From positions 1-64,000 of the forward strand of contig SAUG01000035.1 of assembly GCA_011316305.1 (NCBI GenBank): DNA of 64,000 nt, given 5' to 3'. A program made the translations under genes and the position numbers. The stretch is from Rusavskia elegans. Lineage: Eukaryota > Ascomycota > Lecanoromycetes > Teloschistales > Teloschistaceae. Shown one piece after another: positions 12,485-27,069 of the stretch (within the stretch, counting starts at the first letter, position 1; the number at the start of each line of letters is the position of its first letter). The notes beneath the pieces are model-generated. The model ran no database searches and had not been told where the DNA came from. It worked only from the letters and a program-made list of their open reading frames with translations.

Positions 12485-15299
12485 CCTTCATATATATTAT
12501 AACTTACTAGACCGACTTTAGTAGGTAGAAGCTTTATATACGTAACGCGGCGTATAATTACCCTATTACTAGAACCTAGAATAGAGAATCTATACCTATA
12601 ACGGAATCTAAACCTATATCTATTATACCGAATCTATATATATTAGTAATTAGAGCTAAAGTATAACTTCCGGTATAGTAATAATAGATATAGAAAATCC
12701 GGAATAGAAAATAATAGTAGCTATTAGACTAAAGTGGTAGACGATTACTTTAATTCTTTTCTATTAAATTTCTAAAGTAGCTAGTTCCCGAGTAGTCTAT
12801 CTAATACCCGGTAGCTATTAATACTAGTCTAGTAAATAATAGACTGGATACTATTTAGGATCGAGTTTATTATAACCGGGAAAAAGGATTAAATACCGTT
12901 TAGAATATTACTATTTTTATATTTTCTAGAATAATTAGTATCTATAGTATTTATTTAAATAACTAATACGTTATTTAGTATATAAAACGCTCTATAAATA
13001 TCTATAAACGATTTAAACCTTTATAAATATCTATTAGAATAAATATAAAAGAAAATCCTCTTCGATTTCGGGGAAAAGTAAAAGGAAGTATAAGAAGGTA
13101 GGGCTAGAGCGGAAAATAGGTAAGTCGGGAAAGAATAAAAGTAAAGTAAAGAGAGTAGAAGGAAGGAGAAACTAGATAAAGAGTTCTATTTTATTTATAA
13201 ACTAGAGATATATAAGATTTCCGGTAGTAATCCGAATTTAGAAAAATATTATCCGTTTTTTTATTAAATATAGTACCGACGTTTATATTAAAGGCGGCCG
13301 GTTCGGAACTATATTTTAAGCTACTAGTAGTAGTATTAGGTATTTTAAAGCTAGGTTAATCCGTATAGTTATATAGTATAGATATAGATATAACTACTAT
13401 TAAATTCCCGAAATTCGGCCGGTATCGGCTATATTCTAATTCTTCGATCTATAACTTGGTTTTAACCTTCTTAGTTCTATTATTATTCTACCCTATAGTA
13501 ATAGGTAAGCTAGACCTAATATATCGGCCGATAATATTACGGTAAACGAAACAGGAATATATAAAAGTTAGTAAAATCCTACGTCTATCCGAGACGGTAA
13601 AATACTAGCTAGCCAGAGGATATAAATTATAGGGACGCGCCTAAAAGATCCGGGATAATAAAGAATATAAAAAGAAAAATCGTAGGAAAAGACTATAGAA
13701 AAAATAATAGGAAAAGAAGTTATACTAGCGGATAGGACGACCAGATTCTAATATTTTAAAGTTAGGATCTAGCTAACCTAGATTAAGTTAATAGTATAAC
13801 GGTAGAGGGCTTCGTAAAAAGACGAATTTAGATATAGTAAAGGAAAACCTAGTAATAACGTTATTAAAGAAGGATTCTAGTAGTTTTAGTACCTTTATTA
13901 ATCTGGTTAAAGAAGAGACGGATATAATAACTAGCGGAGATACAGATTCTATCCCGTTCGGCAGTAAAGGTAAAGCTAACCCGAAAGAAATAGCTCCTAT
14001 ATATAAAGGCTTCCAGGTTATAGATCGAGTAGGCGAACTATCTATCGAATAGAGCTCCGTATTAGTATATATATTATTATTACCTATATCTCTGCCGTCT
14101 TTTTATAATTTTATTTAGTAGTATAGAAGGGCCGGTTTATTATTATTACGGTCGCTAGCCTTATTACTAAATCGAATAAAAGAATAGAAAGTTAATAATA
14201 ATCTACTATTACTTCTAGCTTCCTACTTTTTTCTTCCGGTATTTTCTTTTTTTTATTACTATACGAAGTACGTAGTTACTATATTAAAAAACTTTTCTAA
14301 GTAGGTAAAAAACTCTAGGATTTAACTCGACTCTAATAATAGTAATAGTATAAACTAGTCCGACCTTTTTATTAATAATACCTAAATCGATTAAAAATTA
14401 AAAGACTTATTATCTAAATTTAAAATAGAGGAAGGAATATTTTATTATCTTCCTAATCCCGGTTTAATAGTTATTCGGAAACGTTAATTAAGTAAAATAT
14501 CTATTAAAAACGGCTTATAGGTAATAGCGGTACTTATAGCGCAAGATATACTATAGTCGTTATTATTTCTATAGAATAAAACTAAAGCAGTACGTAGTTA
14601 ATAGGATCGGGTATTAAAGGGAAGGAAATATGTATAGACGTAATAGTTATTATATAGGCAGCAGAATTAGTTTAGAATATTCCTTTATCTATAGTAGTAT
14701 ATCTAAAAATAGAGGCAGGTTTACCTACTAGAATTATAGATAGAGATATAATTCCTAATCTGACTATTATAAGATCCGCTATATTTTTACCTAATATTTT
14801 AGTTATAACTATATTCTCTATTTTCTTATAGGTATAGAGGTAGTATCTATATATCTATAGCCTATAGGAGTATATACTAACGCGATACTATACGGCCTAA
14901 TTATTATAGTAATATAGTATATTTAATTCTACCTTAGATCTAACGCTACCTAAAGAACCTAGCTACGTCTATCTATTTATTAAAATTAAACCCCGCGGAT
15001 TTTATCTAGAATACGAAATCTAAATATAAGTCTATACTATATTCTATTACTAGAAATTCGGTTAGGACTATTTTATCGAAATTATATCGCGTTTTTAGGC
15101 GTATTTTAGCCTGGACCTAAGCCTAGCTATTTTATAAAAGACTCGTATCGATTTCCTAGCGGTTATACTATTTATAAGGTAGAAAGTAGTAAAAGTAGCT
15201 ACTAAAATCCTAAAGTATTTTATTATATCTTATCTTATATTATACCTGCTAGTAGGTAGTTAAAATACTTTAAGGTCTTCTTCTTTTATCCTTTTTAGG
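12485..15299. other. Unclassified RIP-mutated sequence
   Basis: RIP-mutated DNA between the 1-kb repeat and the helicase relic. Plus-strand segments around 13060-13180 and 13590-13720 are rich in Lys/Arg/Glu codons and contain few stops other than TAG/TAA at CAG/CAA positions, so a decayed gene is likely. I do not recognise a family. Confidence 0.5.
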
Positions 15300-18200
15300 A
15301 TAAGTATATAGTATATATAGTTCTATTAAGCTATAGACCTTCTAATAATAGGGATATATAGATTTAACGGCGGATAGATATTTTTTAAACCTGTCTACTT
15401 TCTTTTTTTGTCTATTACTTTCTACTATTTTTTATTAGCTTAAACTACCTATTCGGCTCGAGATATAGAGTCTTAGTTTAGACCGCTAGCGTTTTTACTA
15501 TTACTATCCTCGCTTAGCGTCTCTTTATTATCTAATTATATATTATTAAAGCTATTTTTATTATTATATAGGCTATTTTATTCCGTGGGAGTCGTTTAGG
15601 TAGGTTCGACCTTCGCTATAGAGAATATAAGGCGTTACGGTAGTAGTAGAAAGTCTTTATTTAAAAACGGATTAGTTTTAATCGTAGTTTAGGAAAGATA
15701 ATTACTATAAAATATCTTTCCTATTTAGTAATATTTATAATCGGTATAGCCGTCTAGGTACTAGTCTAGAATCCGGCGTTTATATTTTACCTTATATATA
15801 AAGGAACGAACTAAACGATATTCGGGGCTTTGGTCGGGCTTTTTAGAAATACCTAACTATATAATTATAACGGTATTACTTAGTTAGCTATTTCGACCGG
15901 CGTAACTATTTTCTTAGATATAGTCTAAAAACGAACGGGATAGGCTAAAATATACGATAAGACGGATATTAGGAATATTAATTTCTAGACCGAAGGTACT
16001 CGTAGCGATAATAACGCCGTCTGTATTATAGAACGTCTCGATAGTATTACGTTTATTAGTCGTACCGTAGTAGAAGGCGGTATAGTCGAGTACCTAGGCT
16101 AAGTCTTTAGCTTTCTAGATTCCTCTAATATAGATAACTACTTTTCTATCTAGGCCGCCGGTAATAGCCTGTTCGATATACTACGTATACTATTCTAGAA
16201 AGGGTTTCGTTCCTATAAAATAATAGATTCGATAGGTTAAATTATATCGAGTAATTAATAGGCTACGGAATATATAAATACTAGAATATTTCTATCTAAT
16301 CCGCTACTAGAAATCTATTTTATAGGTAGGAGGGAAAGTAGCGGTAAATAAGACGATTAGTATATCGAACTAGTTAAAAACCTCGAGCTATTAAAGTTTA
16401 CGGCGGAAGTTACTAATAGGATTTAATATAATATAATATTCGTCGATAAAAATCCGATAGAGCTACCGATAGGTAAGTTTAGACTATAACTATATAGTAA
16501 ACTCGGATCCGACTACGGTTTTAGATATAATAAAAACTAACCTTTTCCTATTATACTCGTAGGTCCGATTAGAATTCTATTCTATAGAAAGGATTTTAAA
16601 CTCGTTATACCGGCGAGTAAAATCGGCCCGAAATACTATAAGTAGGATAATTATAATACTAACCTTATCTCGGTTATACTATACCGGCAGTATAAAAGAA
16701 AGACTTTTACCTTCGCTAGTATCTATAATATAGACGACGAAGTTAGATTTTTATATAATCGCTTAGATAATATTATATTAATTACCTTTAAAGTTGGCTT
16801 AACTATCTATTATCTTTTAGAGTTTAGTAAAAATATCGAAGTATTTAAGCCGTTTACGACGGCGGGTACCGCCTATAAAACCCTGCGAGCTTTTACTAAG
16901 AAGATGTTTATATTTCGCGGTTAAATCCGAAACTACTAGTAGATCCGTTTTAAAATAGAGAAAACGATACTATATTCTACTAGCTTCGAAAAAAAGCTGG
17001 TATATAGTAGTAACTACTCTATCTATCTTATTAATCCCGCGTACGTAGAGGTTATCTATAATCTATAAACTATAACCTGCTTAGAGGTCTTATATAATAT
17101 CGTTTATAGGATTATTTTTATCGATACCTTTTTCGCGTTTATCGTCTTCGTATTTAAAAGTATAGTCTTTATATAGGTAGCGCCGGCTTATTCTAATAGC
17201 TAACTCGCGCTATACTTAAGTAGTAAAGCCTTTAATTCTAATAAATTTACGACCGGCTTTAGTAAATAATCTCGTTATCTATAGTATATTCTAAACCTTA
17301 CCTAGATAATCTTTAGCCTATATTAAAGACGAAAGGGGCTTACTAGAGCTATTAATTAATACCTTAATACGCTTTTAAAACGGTCGGACGAGCTAGTTAA
17401 AGTATATAAATAGTTTACCGATAGTATATAGAAGGTATCGATAGATAATTTTCTCCCTATCCGACTAGTAGTATCCCTTATAATATCGGGTTATAAACGC
17501 GACGAGAGCTCGGAAATTAAATTAATTTCCTTTTTTAGTAAAAGGTAAGTTCTATTCGATAAAGATATTCTATCGCCCTTTACTACTATTACTATACTAA
17601 ATACTAAGAATCTCTATTCTATAGGCGGGCTATACTCCAGTTATATATATTAATACTAAAAGAAGACTACGGAATTAAATAGTATAATCTAGGTATATTT
17701 TAATCCTTTTATAATTAAATTTTACCGCCGGTATTTCGAGGAGTAAAAACCGACTTTAAAGTTTAATATCCTATTCGATCCGGTCTATAATCTACTATAA
17801 CCCCGAAATCGGCTATAGATTATAAGGATTATTAAAGTAATTCTAACTAAGTTCGACGTTATATAGATTATCTTTTAGTTAGAACTATAGTATTTTTAGG
17901 AATTCGTTTTTATATTTAACTATAAAGAGCTCCTTTATAAAGAACGTTCTAGCCTAGTAAATTAACTTTTAGATTATATAGCGTAACTAAGGTATCGTAA
18001 ACGAAACCGATACCTTCTAGCTAATCTAATTATCGACTTAATCGATAGAGCCTCGGGTAGTAGTATTAAAATTAATCTTTATACCGTATATACGCAGGTC
18101 GAATATCTACTATAGAAGATAGTAAGATCTACGAACTATAAAAGTATTAACCGTATCTTTTACCTATACTATATAACCTAGGTAGCTTTATTCCGGCGTA

Positions 18201-19850
18201 ATCGATTCGGACTCGGAATTTAAACCTAAAAAGTCGGACTTTTCTAAAGTAGATATTACTCGGCGAGACCTAACGGTTTATAGTTCGTTCGCGAGGAAAT
18301 CTAATATAGAGCGGTATATAACTATAAAGCGAGCGACTTTAATAATCTTTAATAATATTAAAATATATAAATCGGGCCTTTTCTAGCTATAGTTCCTATC
18401 TTTTATTTAACTCTGAAGACAGCTAATATATATACCAGGACTATATTATAATCGTTAATACTAGTCTTCTATTAGAAAAATATAAGATAGAAATTAAAAT
18501 ATATATTAGATAGTAGTTAAAAAGCGGTAGTAGATCGTTTACTAGAATAATCTAACTCTTTACTATTATAGGAGTCCGTAGCGAGATTACGGGCAGCTTT
18601 AATTATCCGTCGCTATATAGACTTTTAATACGAGGTTAGAATATACCGAAAAGAAATCTAGTCGGGCGTATTTTATATACGCTCTATAAATATTAAGATC
18701 TATTTCTATAATAAAGTATACTTTACTATAGAACTCCTATCTATATAGAGTTTTAGCGGTTTATAGAATATTTAACCTTTTTTAGATCGAATTACCTCAA
18801 GTAGGATATAGTAGCTGGAGTTAGTAGCTATAGTTTACTACTATTAAATAGTATTATTAAAATTATTCTAAATAGTAGCTAGGACTGGCTCTTCGGTAGA
18901 ATCGGGTTCTTTAATTAATTAGAGGAAAGATTAGATATTAACCCCTTCGAGGTATTTAGACTATCTAGTACGCTTAACCTATTAGTTAGATTTATAACTA
19001 GTACTTTCCGAAATCTTTAAATACCGTTAAACGAGTTATTATATAATTCGATTATCTAGTATTTAGATAGCGCGTATCTATTAAGAAGCTAACTTTTCTT
19101 CGGCGACCTAGCTAGGAAGATTATCTAGCTAAAGTACCTGAAAGTATAAAGATCCGCGGTAACTAAGAGTAAATCTTTAATAAGCGACTACTATTTAAAA
19201 GTTGGATTTCTAAATATCTTTAGAGGTTCCCGGACGTTAGGAACTTAACTTAGATAGTCTCCCCTTATAGAGGTATTTAGAAAAATAATATTTAATATCG
19301 AGGTACTTATAGAGAGTTTCGGTAATATAGTAAATAAAAGTATAGTCGCCTATAATATAATAAAGGCGTCTATTACGGTAGATCTAAAGTCCTACGAATA
19401 GTTATTCGACGGAAGATATCGTCGGAAGATCGACGGCCCTATAAATAATATTATTCTAGCCGGCGATAGTTATAACGATTTTATAAATAATTTTTCTATA
19501 GAAGTAATACTATAGATCTAAGAAATACCGTTTAATTTTACCGGGCTATATAATATACTAGCAGATTATATAAATAAATAGTAGAAGGTCGGTAATATAT
19601 ATAATATATTATAAAGCGGGGATAGATATAATATAGATCTAAACCTCTAGGGAGGAGATATTATATAGATTTCGTAAAAATCGATAATTCTAAAATAATA
19701 TATAGAGATCTATAGTAGAAAAGCCGATTAATATAATTTATACGCTAAGGTTTTTTATATACTAAGTCTAATCTGGCGGTATTATATAATTATTATAAAA
19801 TATATCTACGCCTGCAGGCCTTCTAGAGTTTATTTAGAAAAGGATATATT
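15300..19850 (-). pseudogene. Telomere-linked RecQ-type helicase relic (RIP-destroyed)
   Basis: On the minus strand the SF2/RecQ motif order is intact through the mutations. Motif I reads EGKSLSFILP at 16682-16717, followed by the Ia segment. Motif II reads IDEYY at 16430-16450, i.e. DECH with Cys and His turned into Tyr. Motif III reads FTATFPP at 16329-16352. Motif V (ATSTFGLEINIPN) lies at about 15955-16000, and motif VI (stop-ENSYAGRN, from QESGRAGRD) at 15886-15925. This is the telomere-linked helicase (TLH) type that sits at many fungal chromosome ends. The motif core is clear. The C-terminal limit near 15.3 kb and the long N-terminal part up to about 19.8 kb are estimates from low-stop sequence. 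Known TLH genes are multicopy, which would explain why RIP hit this copy. Confidence 0.85.
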
Positions 19851-22350
19851 ATATTACAACTAGTAAATAGATTTAAATTAAATTTCTAATAAACGATAAT
19901 TTATATTATTTAATTAGAGTTCTAATTCTATTTACTACCGCCTATTCGATACTAGTATATTAGTTAAACGCTTAAATTATTTATCGAATATTAATTAAAA
20001 TTAAAACTAAACGATAGAGAAAAAAAAATAGAATATAATAGAAAAATAAAATAGTAAAATAGAAATAAAAAATTCTATTCGAAGTTTTTTAAATAGCCGA
20101 TAATCTTTTAGTTAACTTTAAAAGAATATTTAACGTTAGCGAGATCGATTTAAAAATTTAATTAAAAATAATCTATAAATTCTAGATATATTTAATTATT
20201 ATATAATCGGGATATAACTACTAGTTTTATCTATATAATATAAATTTATCGATACTAAATCGCAACGGGTATATCGCTAACTAAATTATAATCTCGATAA
20301 AATATATAGAAATAGTTAGGTACCCGTATCTTTTAGATATTAAATTATTTAAAAGAGATAATAGTAGAATAATTGATATTTAAAATATCGTATAGTATTT
20401 AATTATAATATATCTTTTTATTCTACTAATAAAAGTAAACTAGTCTCGATTAAAATAAATATAGTTAATCGATAAATAAAATAAACGACTAGTATATATT
20501 AATTATAAATAAGAATTCTTAAAATATTAAATAGACTTTTATAAAATAATAGATATTAAGTTAACCTTTTACTATATATCGAAATAGATTTAAAGAATTA
20601 AAAATAGATTCGTAAAATTATTTTAATAGAAAGATAATTATATTAATACCGTATAGTTATTTTTTTTCCGTATATATTCTATTTTATATTATTAAAATAA
20701 AACGAATATAGAGATTTAACTATAATAATTAGATAGTAATATAGAACCTATTTTTAATTAGAGTATACGAAACTTAATCTATATATAGTATCGAAATTCT
20801 ATATAGTCTATAATTATTAGATTTTTTAAATCTATTATAAAAATCTAGATATATTATTTTTATATTTTTAATTCTATCTATCTAGTACTATTTCCTACTA
20901 TTTATTAATAGTTACGTACAGCTAATAATATAATAGAAACTCTATACAAGATTATAGAACTATAAATATATTTCGAATAACTAGTAGTAAATAATATAGC
21001 CGGAAGAAAAAAAGATATATAATTAGTTTTAACCGCCGGATTACTAAAATACTAAGTAGATAGATAGTATCGGAATAATAAATTCGAATAGAAAAATTAA
21101 TCAGATTAGTCTATCGCGTATAAAATAGTTAAAATTAAAAAAGAGATAGTCTATTACTAAAATACTACTAGAAATAAAATCTATTATATAATCCAAATAT
21201 ATTTAATATTTCTAAAATAAATATTCTGCTAATAAATCCAGAATATTAAATCGCTTCTATAAATATAAAAATATTATATTAAAATTAGCCGAAATATATT
21301 TAAAACTCTAAATCGTTTATTTAAACTAAATCTTAATATTATATTAAATTATTTATTTATTATAAAATTTAAAACTATAATAATAAATAGAATAGAAATA
21401 TAAATCGCCCGATAATATTAAATTAAAAAAAAGAAATCTATATTTAATTATTTATAGAAGAAACGTTAAAATAGAATATATAACTAAAATCTATATTTTT
21501 AGTACTAAATTTGACTAAAATTTATTTTATAGAGAAACTATATCTTTATAGATAGTACGATTTAGCCAATAATATATATTTATTATTTTTAATATCTTTA
21601 CCTTCGATCTAATTATATAATAGATACTATTTATCTAAAAGATTCTATATAGTTAAAATACTTCTTTAGAATATTTATTAATATACGAATAGAAGTTCCG
21701 ATATAGATCTAAAAAATATAGCAAATAAAAACGTCGATACTAATATAGATTTCGATACTATATACCTTTAACGTATTATAACTTTCGAGAAACTAGATAA
21801 AATTTAGCTCTAATATAAATATTCTTTTTAAAATCTTTATAGGTTTACGAGGTATTAGTTAATATATTTAAATATAAAGGAACAGTATTAGAAAAAAAGC
21901 TAATTTCTAAAAAAGATAAATAATTATATAATAGAAAAGGATATCGTAGAAATAAAACTATAAAAAAAGCAGAAATTAATATTAATTACTATTTTTATTC
22001 TTTTTAAAAAAGATAAAGATTATATAAAGCGAGTAGGAGTATAATTAAAGAAAATTATCTATATCGATAAAGTAAGCTATATCTGATTTAAAAATAAATC
22101 TATAATATATTAATTAGAAATATAATTAGATTAGAAAATTCGAAATAATATTATAAATAGAACGTATTAGAAAATTTTCGGTATAGATATATTAGAATAT
22201 TATATTAATTTAGTAATAAAATAATTTCGTATTCTAATAAATAATATTTTAATATAGAATAAAGAAAAATCTGCTTGGATAATTCTATATTATATCGCTA
22301 TATAGAAACTTATCGACCAAAAATCGACAATTACTATAATTACTACTTTA
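19851..22350. other. Unclassified RIP-mutated sequence
   Basis: This is very AT-rich relic DNA. A low-stop stretch on the plus strand (about 21900-22340) reads as Lys/Ile/Tyr/Gln-rich protein if TAG/TAA are taken as former CAG/CAA, so a former coding region is probable. No known transposase, RT or helicase motif was recognised. Confidence 0.5.
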
Positions 22351-22760
22351 TATAACGTCCTTGTATATCAGAAGACGTTACGCTCGAGCCTAGCTACAGC
22401 CGTAGACGTAGTCCGAGCTACTAAATAGTAAGGGAATCCTAGTATAGATTATCGTAACTAATCCTATATACCCGCAGAAGTATAGTTATAATATTACGAG
22501 GTATCTTCGTTATAAAGTAATTAAAAAGAAAATAGTAGAAACGTATTTAATAATTATATTAACGACTAATAAGAGAAACTATCTATAGAAGTAACGAGCG
22601 ATATATATAGTAAAAGTAGCTATAAAGGCCGACGGGTAGCCGTCTACTAAAAGTCCTATCCGGAAAAGCGGCTACGTCGGCTATAGGCGGCTATAGATAA
22701 TTAGGCTCGTTTACCTAACTAATCTTTCTATAAAACCTCTATAAAGTCGCGGACGTAATA
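22351..22760 (-). repeat. LTR, complete 410-bp copy
   Basis: Same LTR as 2880-3289. It is followed by CGGCCCCCTTTATATCGC, the reverse complement of a polypurine tract, so in element orientation (minus) this is the 3' LTR of the pol-bearing element at 22351-26319. Confidence 0.88.
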
Positions 22761-25700
22761 CGGCCCCCTTTATATCGCTTTTTTAAAGCTTTTTAAATCT
22801 TTTTAGGCGTATTTAAAATATTTCCTAGGTTCCTAAATATTTTTCTTATTAGGGAACCCTTTCTATTTTATTAAAAACTCGTCTATTTCTTTCCTTTTAT
22901 CTAAAATTTTTTTAACTTCGTATTCTTTTTATCTTTAGTAGTACTAATATTTTACTAACAGGATATAGTCTGGTACTTCTTTTAGTAGTCTAATATAGAA
23001 CTTAGAAAAAATTCCTATTATCGGGAGTTTTAAATATACTATTATTCTCTAAATATTCTAAACTTTAAAAGCTCCTATATATAGCTTATTAAATTTTCTA
23101 TCTATTAAATTTTTTATCGAAAGTAAAACCTTATTTCCTTTATTAATTTTATAGTATTTTCTCGTCTTATCTAACCTCTATTTAACTTTTTTTTTCGCTA
23201 TTTAAATCCTTATTTTAGCTTTATCCTAGTTATTCTTTATTTTATTAATAAAAGATTATACCGTAGGGTTTTTTATATCTAAATATACTTCCTTTCGAAT
23301 ACTCTTACTATAAAGTAATTTATCTAGTATTATTCGAATATCTTTATTATAAGATAAGTTAATAGCTATCTAAGCTGTCGGAAGAAGTTAAATCTAGTCT
23401 TTCCCTTTATCTAAATAATAGATTCTTAGGTAGGTTTCTAATATTTAATTTATTCTTTTTATTTATCCGTCAGTTTATAGGTAGAATAATATTAATATTA
23501 TTTATTCCGCGCCTACTACCTATATTAAGTCTTTTATAAAGTTTAAGATAAATAACTTATCTCTATCTAAAATAATTTTTTTCGAAATTCTATTTTCGCA
23601 GAATACTATCCGTAGAAGTAGGAAAGCTAACTATTCCGCTATTATAGTTATTTTATATAGTATAAATCTTATATACTTCGTAAGTCTATCGATAATTATT
23701 ACTATTATATTATACGAAACTTATATATATAGGTTAACCGATTCTAGTAATCCTATAACGAAATCCAATATAATCTACTAGTAAGGCGTATCTGGCGTTT
23801 ATATCGGCTAATATTTTCCTACCGGTTCCTAACAGCTTATCTTTACTATTATATAATCTAGACAGTTTCGAATAAATTCTTCTATATATTTTTTAAATAC
23901 CGGTATATTGGTTTTTTTTTGAATTTTTTTTAGTATTTTAGTAATATCCTGGTATCTAGCCGTCTTTAGATTATACGCTTATCTGATTATATTATTAACT
24001 TCTTCTAAAGCTTTTATTCGTTCGAGAATATTTCCGACTTTTTTTAATAAAGGCCTAGATATTTTTTCGGCAGCTTTATAATCTGATCATCGGTTTAAAA
24101 TATCTATAACTATATTATCGGTACCTTTAATATACCTAATTTCGAAATTATAGTAGGTTATTTCTTCTATTTATTTTATTTATCTTTAATTTATTTCTTT
24201 ATCTACTAATAGTAATAATAGATTTTTATAGTCTATATATACTACTACTTTATATTTAGTTCCGCTTATATAAATTTTCTAGTATACGAGGTTTACTATA
24301 ATTACTAATATTTTCTTATCTATTATTATATAATTAACTTCTATTAGAGTTAATTTTCTTAAATAATATCTAAGTGGTTTTCCGTTCTAGAAAATATATA
24401 ACCCTATCGCCCGATCCGAAGTATCTATATAGAAAATAATCTGTTTTTCCGGGTTAAAAATTACTAAGGCTTCTTTAGATACGAAACTCTATTTAAATTT
24501 TTTAAACGCTTTATTTTGGATATATATCTACTAGAAAGGCACGTTATTTCGGAATAGATCGGTAAACGGGATAGTTTTCTTTATATAACCTCCTATTATA
24601 TTCTAATAGAACCCTATAAATTCTAAAAAACTTTAAATATCTTTTTTATTTTTTAGTACTAGCTATTTTCGTATTATTTATAATTTATTCGCCTTTATAG
24701 TAATACTTCCTGGTTTTATTATATATCCGAGAAACGTAACTTCTTATTTATAGAACTCTAATTTTTTTTCTTTAATTCTAAGATTATATTTTCTAAACCT
24801 TTATAATATTTAGTAGATATACTATATATATTTTTTTTTATTTCCGAAAAGATTAGTATATCGTCTATATAGACTATAACAAAGATATCGAGATAGTTAT
24901 ATAATACTTTATTAACTACGCGTTATAGGGTCGCCGGTACGTTTATTAACCTAAAGGGTATAACCAAGTATTTAAAGAATCTATATTTAGTTCTAAACGT
25001 AGTTTTCTACTCGTCTCCTATCTTAATCTATAGTAGGTTAAACGTATCTTTTAGATTAAATTTTATAAAAAACTTAGCCTTTCCGATTTTACTTTTTAGA
25101 TCTATAAAGAGCGGGAATAGATATTTATCTTTTTATATTACTATATTAAGTCTTCTAAAATCGATATAAAGTCGAAAATTACTATTTTTTTTAGGATAAA
25201 TATAACCGGTTATTCTATCCTTAATTTAGAATATTATATATATCCTCTTTTAAGATTATAATTAATATATTATTTTAATACTTTCGATTATTTATTATTT
25301 AATCTATAGATTAGTCTAGCTTTCAGCTTTTCTAACTCTATTATAATAATTTTATAGTCTTCCTAGATATAAGCCGGTAAAGATAGCTCTTTTTCCGGTT
25401 CCTTTAAAACGTCCTGGAATTTTTTAAATAATTATAGAATTTTATCTATAGTAGCTAATTCTCTTTTAATCTTCTATTTCCGAATAAAGATCTTATATAT
25501 TTTCTATATCTCGGCTATCCTTTTAGATATATTAAGGAGAAAATTTCCTATTTTTACCTATATCGTTTTCTAAACGATCTCTAGATTCTATAATATAAGC
25601 TATAGAATACCTAGATAGATATCTCTTTATATTTTTATAATATCGAAAATAATCCTCTTTTTATATCTATTACTTCGTATCTATATAGGTTTAGTCTAAT

Positions 25701-25908
25701 ACTCGACTCTAATATATTCTATCTTATTAATAATTCCTATAAGGTAAGATTCCGTTTTCCTAATTAAAGGGACGTTAAACCTCTTTATATATTCTTTTAA
25801 TATAATATTCTAAGTTATTCCTAAATCGACTAAAGCTTCTATAGGTCGTCTAAATAACTTTAGTTAGATAAAAATCCGATTTTTATCTATCTTCCGGAGT
25901 TATTAAAG
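22761..25908 (-). mobile_element. Ty3/gypsy pol relic (PR-RT-RH/IN), RIP-mutated
   Basis: Read on the minus strand from the LTR at 25909. A protease motif ALVDLGIT (from D-S/T-G) appears at about 25815-25840. The RT substrate-binding motif PFRLINVPAT (from PFGLTNAPAT) is at about 24925-24968. The catalytic RT motif VIVYIDDILIFSE is at 24843-24880. Their order and wording are those of Ty3/gypsy reverse transcriptases. The remaining 2 kb down to the polypurine tract at 22761 is where RNase H and integrase should lie; I did not confirm their residues. There is no room for gag: protease begins about 100 bp from the 5' LTR. The element is flanked by two complete 410-bp LTRs. Confidence 0.88.
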
Positions 25909-26319
25909 TATAACGTCCCTATATATTAGAAGGCGTTATACTTAAGCCTAGCTATTACCGTAGACGTAGTCCGAGCTATTAAATAGTAAAGGAATCCTAG
26001 CGTAGGTTATTATAACTAATTCTATATACCCGTAGAAGTACAGGTTATAATATTATAAGGTATCTTTATTATAAAGTAATTAAAAAGAGAATAGTAGAGA
26101 CGTATTTAATAATTATATTAACGACTAATAAAAGAAACTATCTATAGGAGTAACGAGTAATATATATAATAAAAGTAGCCGTAAAAGCCGACAGGTAGCC
26201 GTCTACTAAGAGTCCTATCTGGAAGGGCGGCTACGTCGGCTATAGGCGGCTATAGATAATTAGGTTCGTTTACCTGACCAATCTCTCCATAGAACCTCTG
26301 TGGAGTCGCGGACGTAATA
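25909..26319 (-). repeat. LTR, complete copy (5' LTR of pol element)
   Basis: Same family as 22351-22760. Near its right end it keeps slightly more non-mutated dinucleotides (for example CTGTGGAGTCGCG), hinting that the original LTR had CACAG here. Confidence 0.88.
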
Positions 26320-27069
26320 CTTTATTTGAATTTTTATATAGACTTTTAGAAAAAAAAAGCCGTATGGATAATATATAAAAACCGGCTTTAATAAAAAGAG
26401 AAGAATTTATAAAAAAGCTACTCTATAGACTATAGATTTCTAGAAAGAATCGTTTAAAATTAATAGCGTAATAATTAGACGTAATATACTAGCGGGCGTA
26501 ACAGTTTTATACTAATCGATAAAGTAAATCTTTATAGATAGCTAACTATTTTAAATAAGAAATTTAAAAGTTATAAAAAATATATTTTTTAGAAAACGTT
26601 TTTTTTATTATATAATTAAATATTATTTTAGTTAATATTTTAAAGCTAAATATTTATATCGAACTAGGAATTAATTACTATTCGAATAGTTATTAATATA
26701 GATTTTAATATTCGGTAGAAACGGAAATCTTTATATTTTTTTAATCCGCCTTCGATTTCCGTAGGAAAATATAGTAATATTAAAAGCTTAGCTAGTAATT
26801 TTAAATTAATAAAAATATTAAAATAGACGAATCGATTAAATATATACTATCTATTTTTCTAATATACTGTTACCGCTATAGTATTTAAATTCCATAAATT
26901 TTATAATATATAGTAAATTATTACGTTAAATAACTAAGATATTATATTCGGTTATTACGCTTACGAAACACTCGGCGCTAAAGAGTATATTCTAGGCCTA
27001 CTAGGCTAAGCTATATAACTAACGCTATTTTATATAACTAGCCGGAAACGATATAACTAGCGCTATATA
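26320..27069. other. Unclassified RIP-mutated sequence
   Basis: RIP-mutated DNA between the LTR and the tandem array. The first 300 bp on the plus strand continue the Lys/Gln-rich reading seen left of the retroelement (ending near 22350), so the LTR element probably inserted into an older repeat. No gene. Confidence 0.45.
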
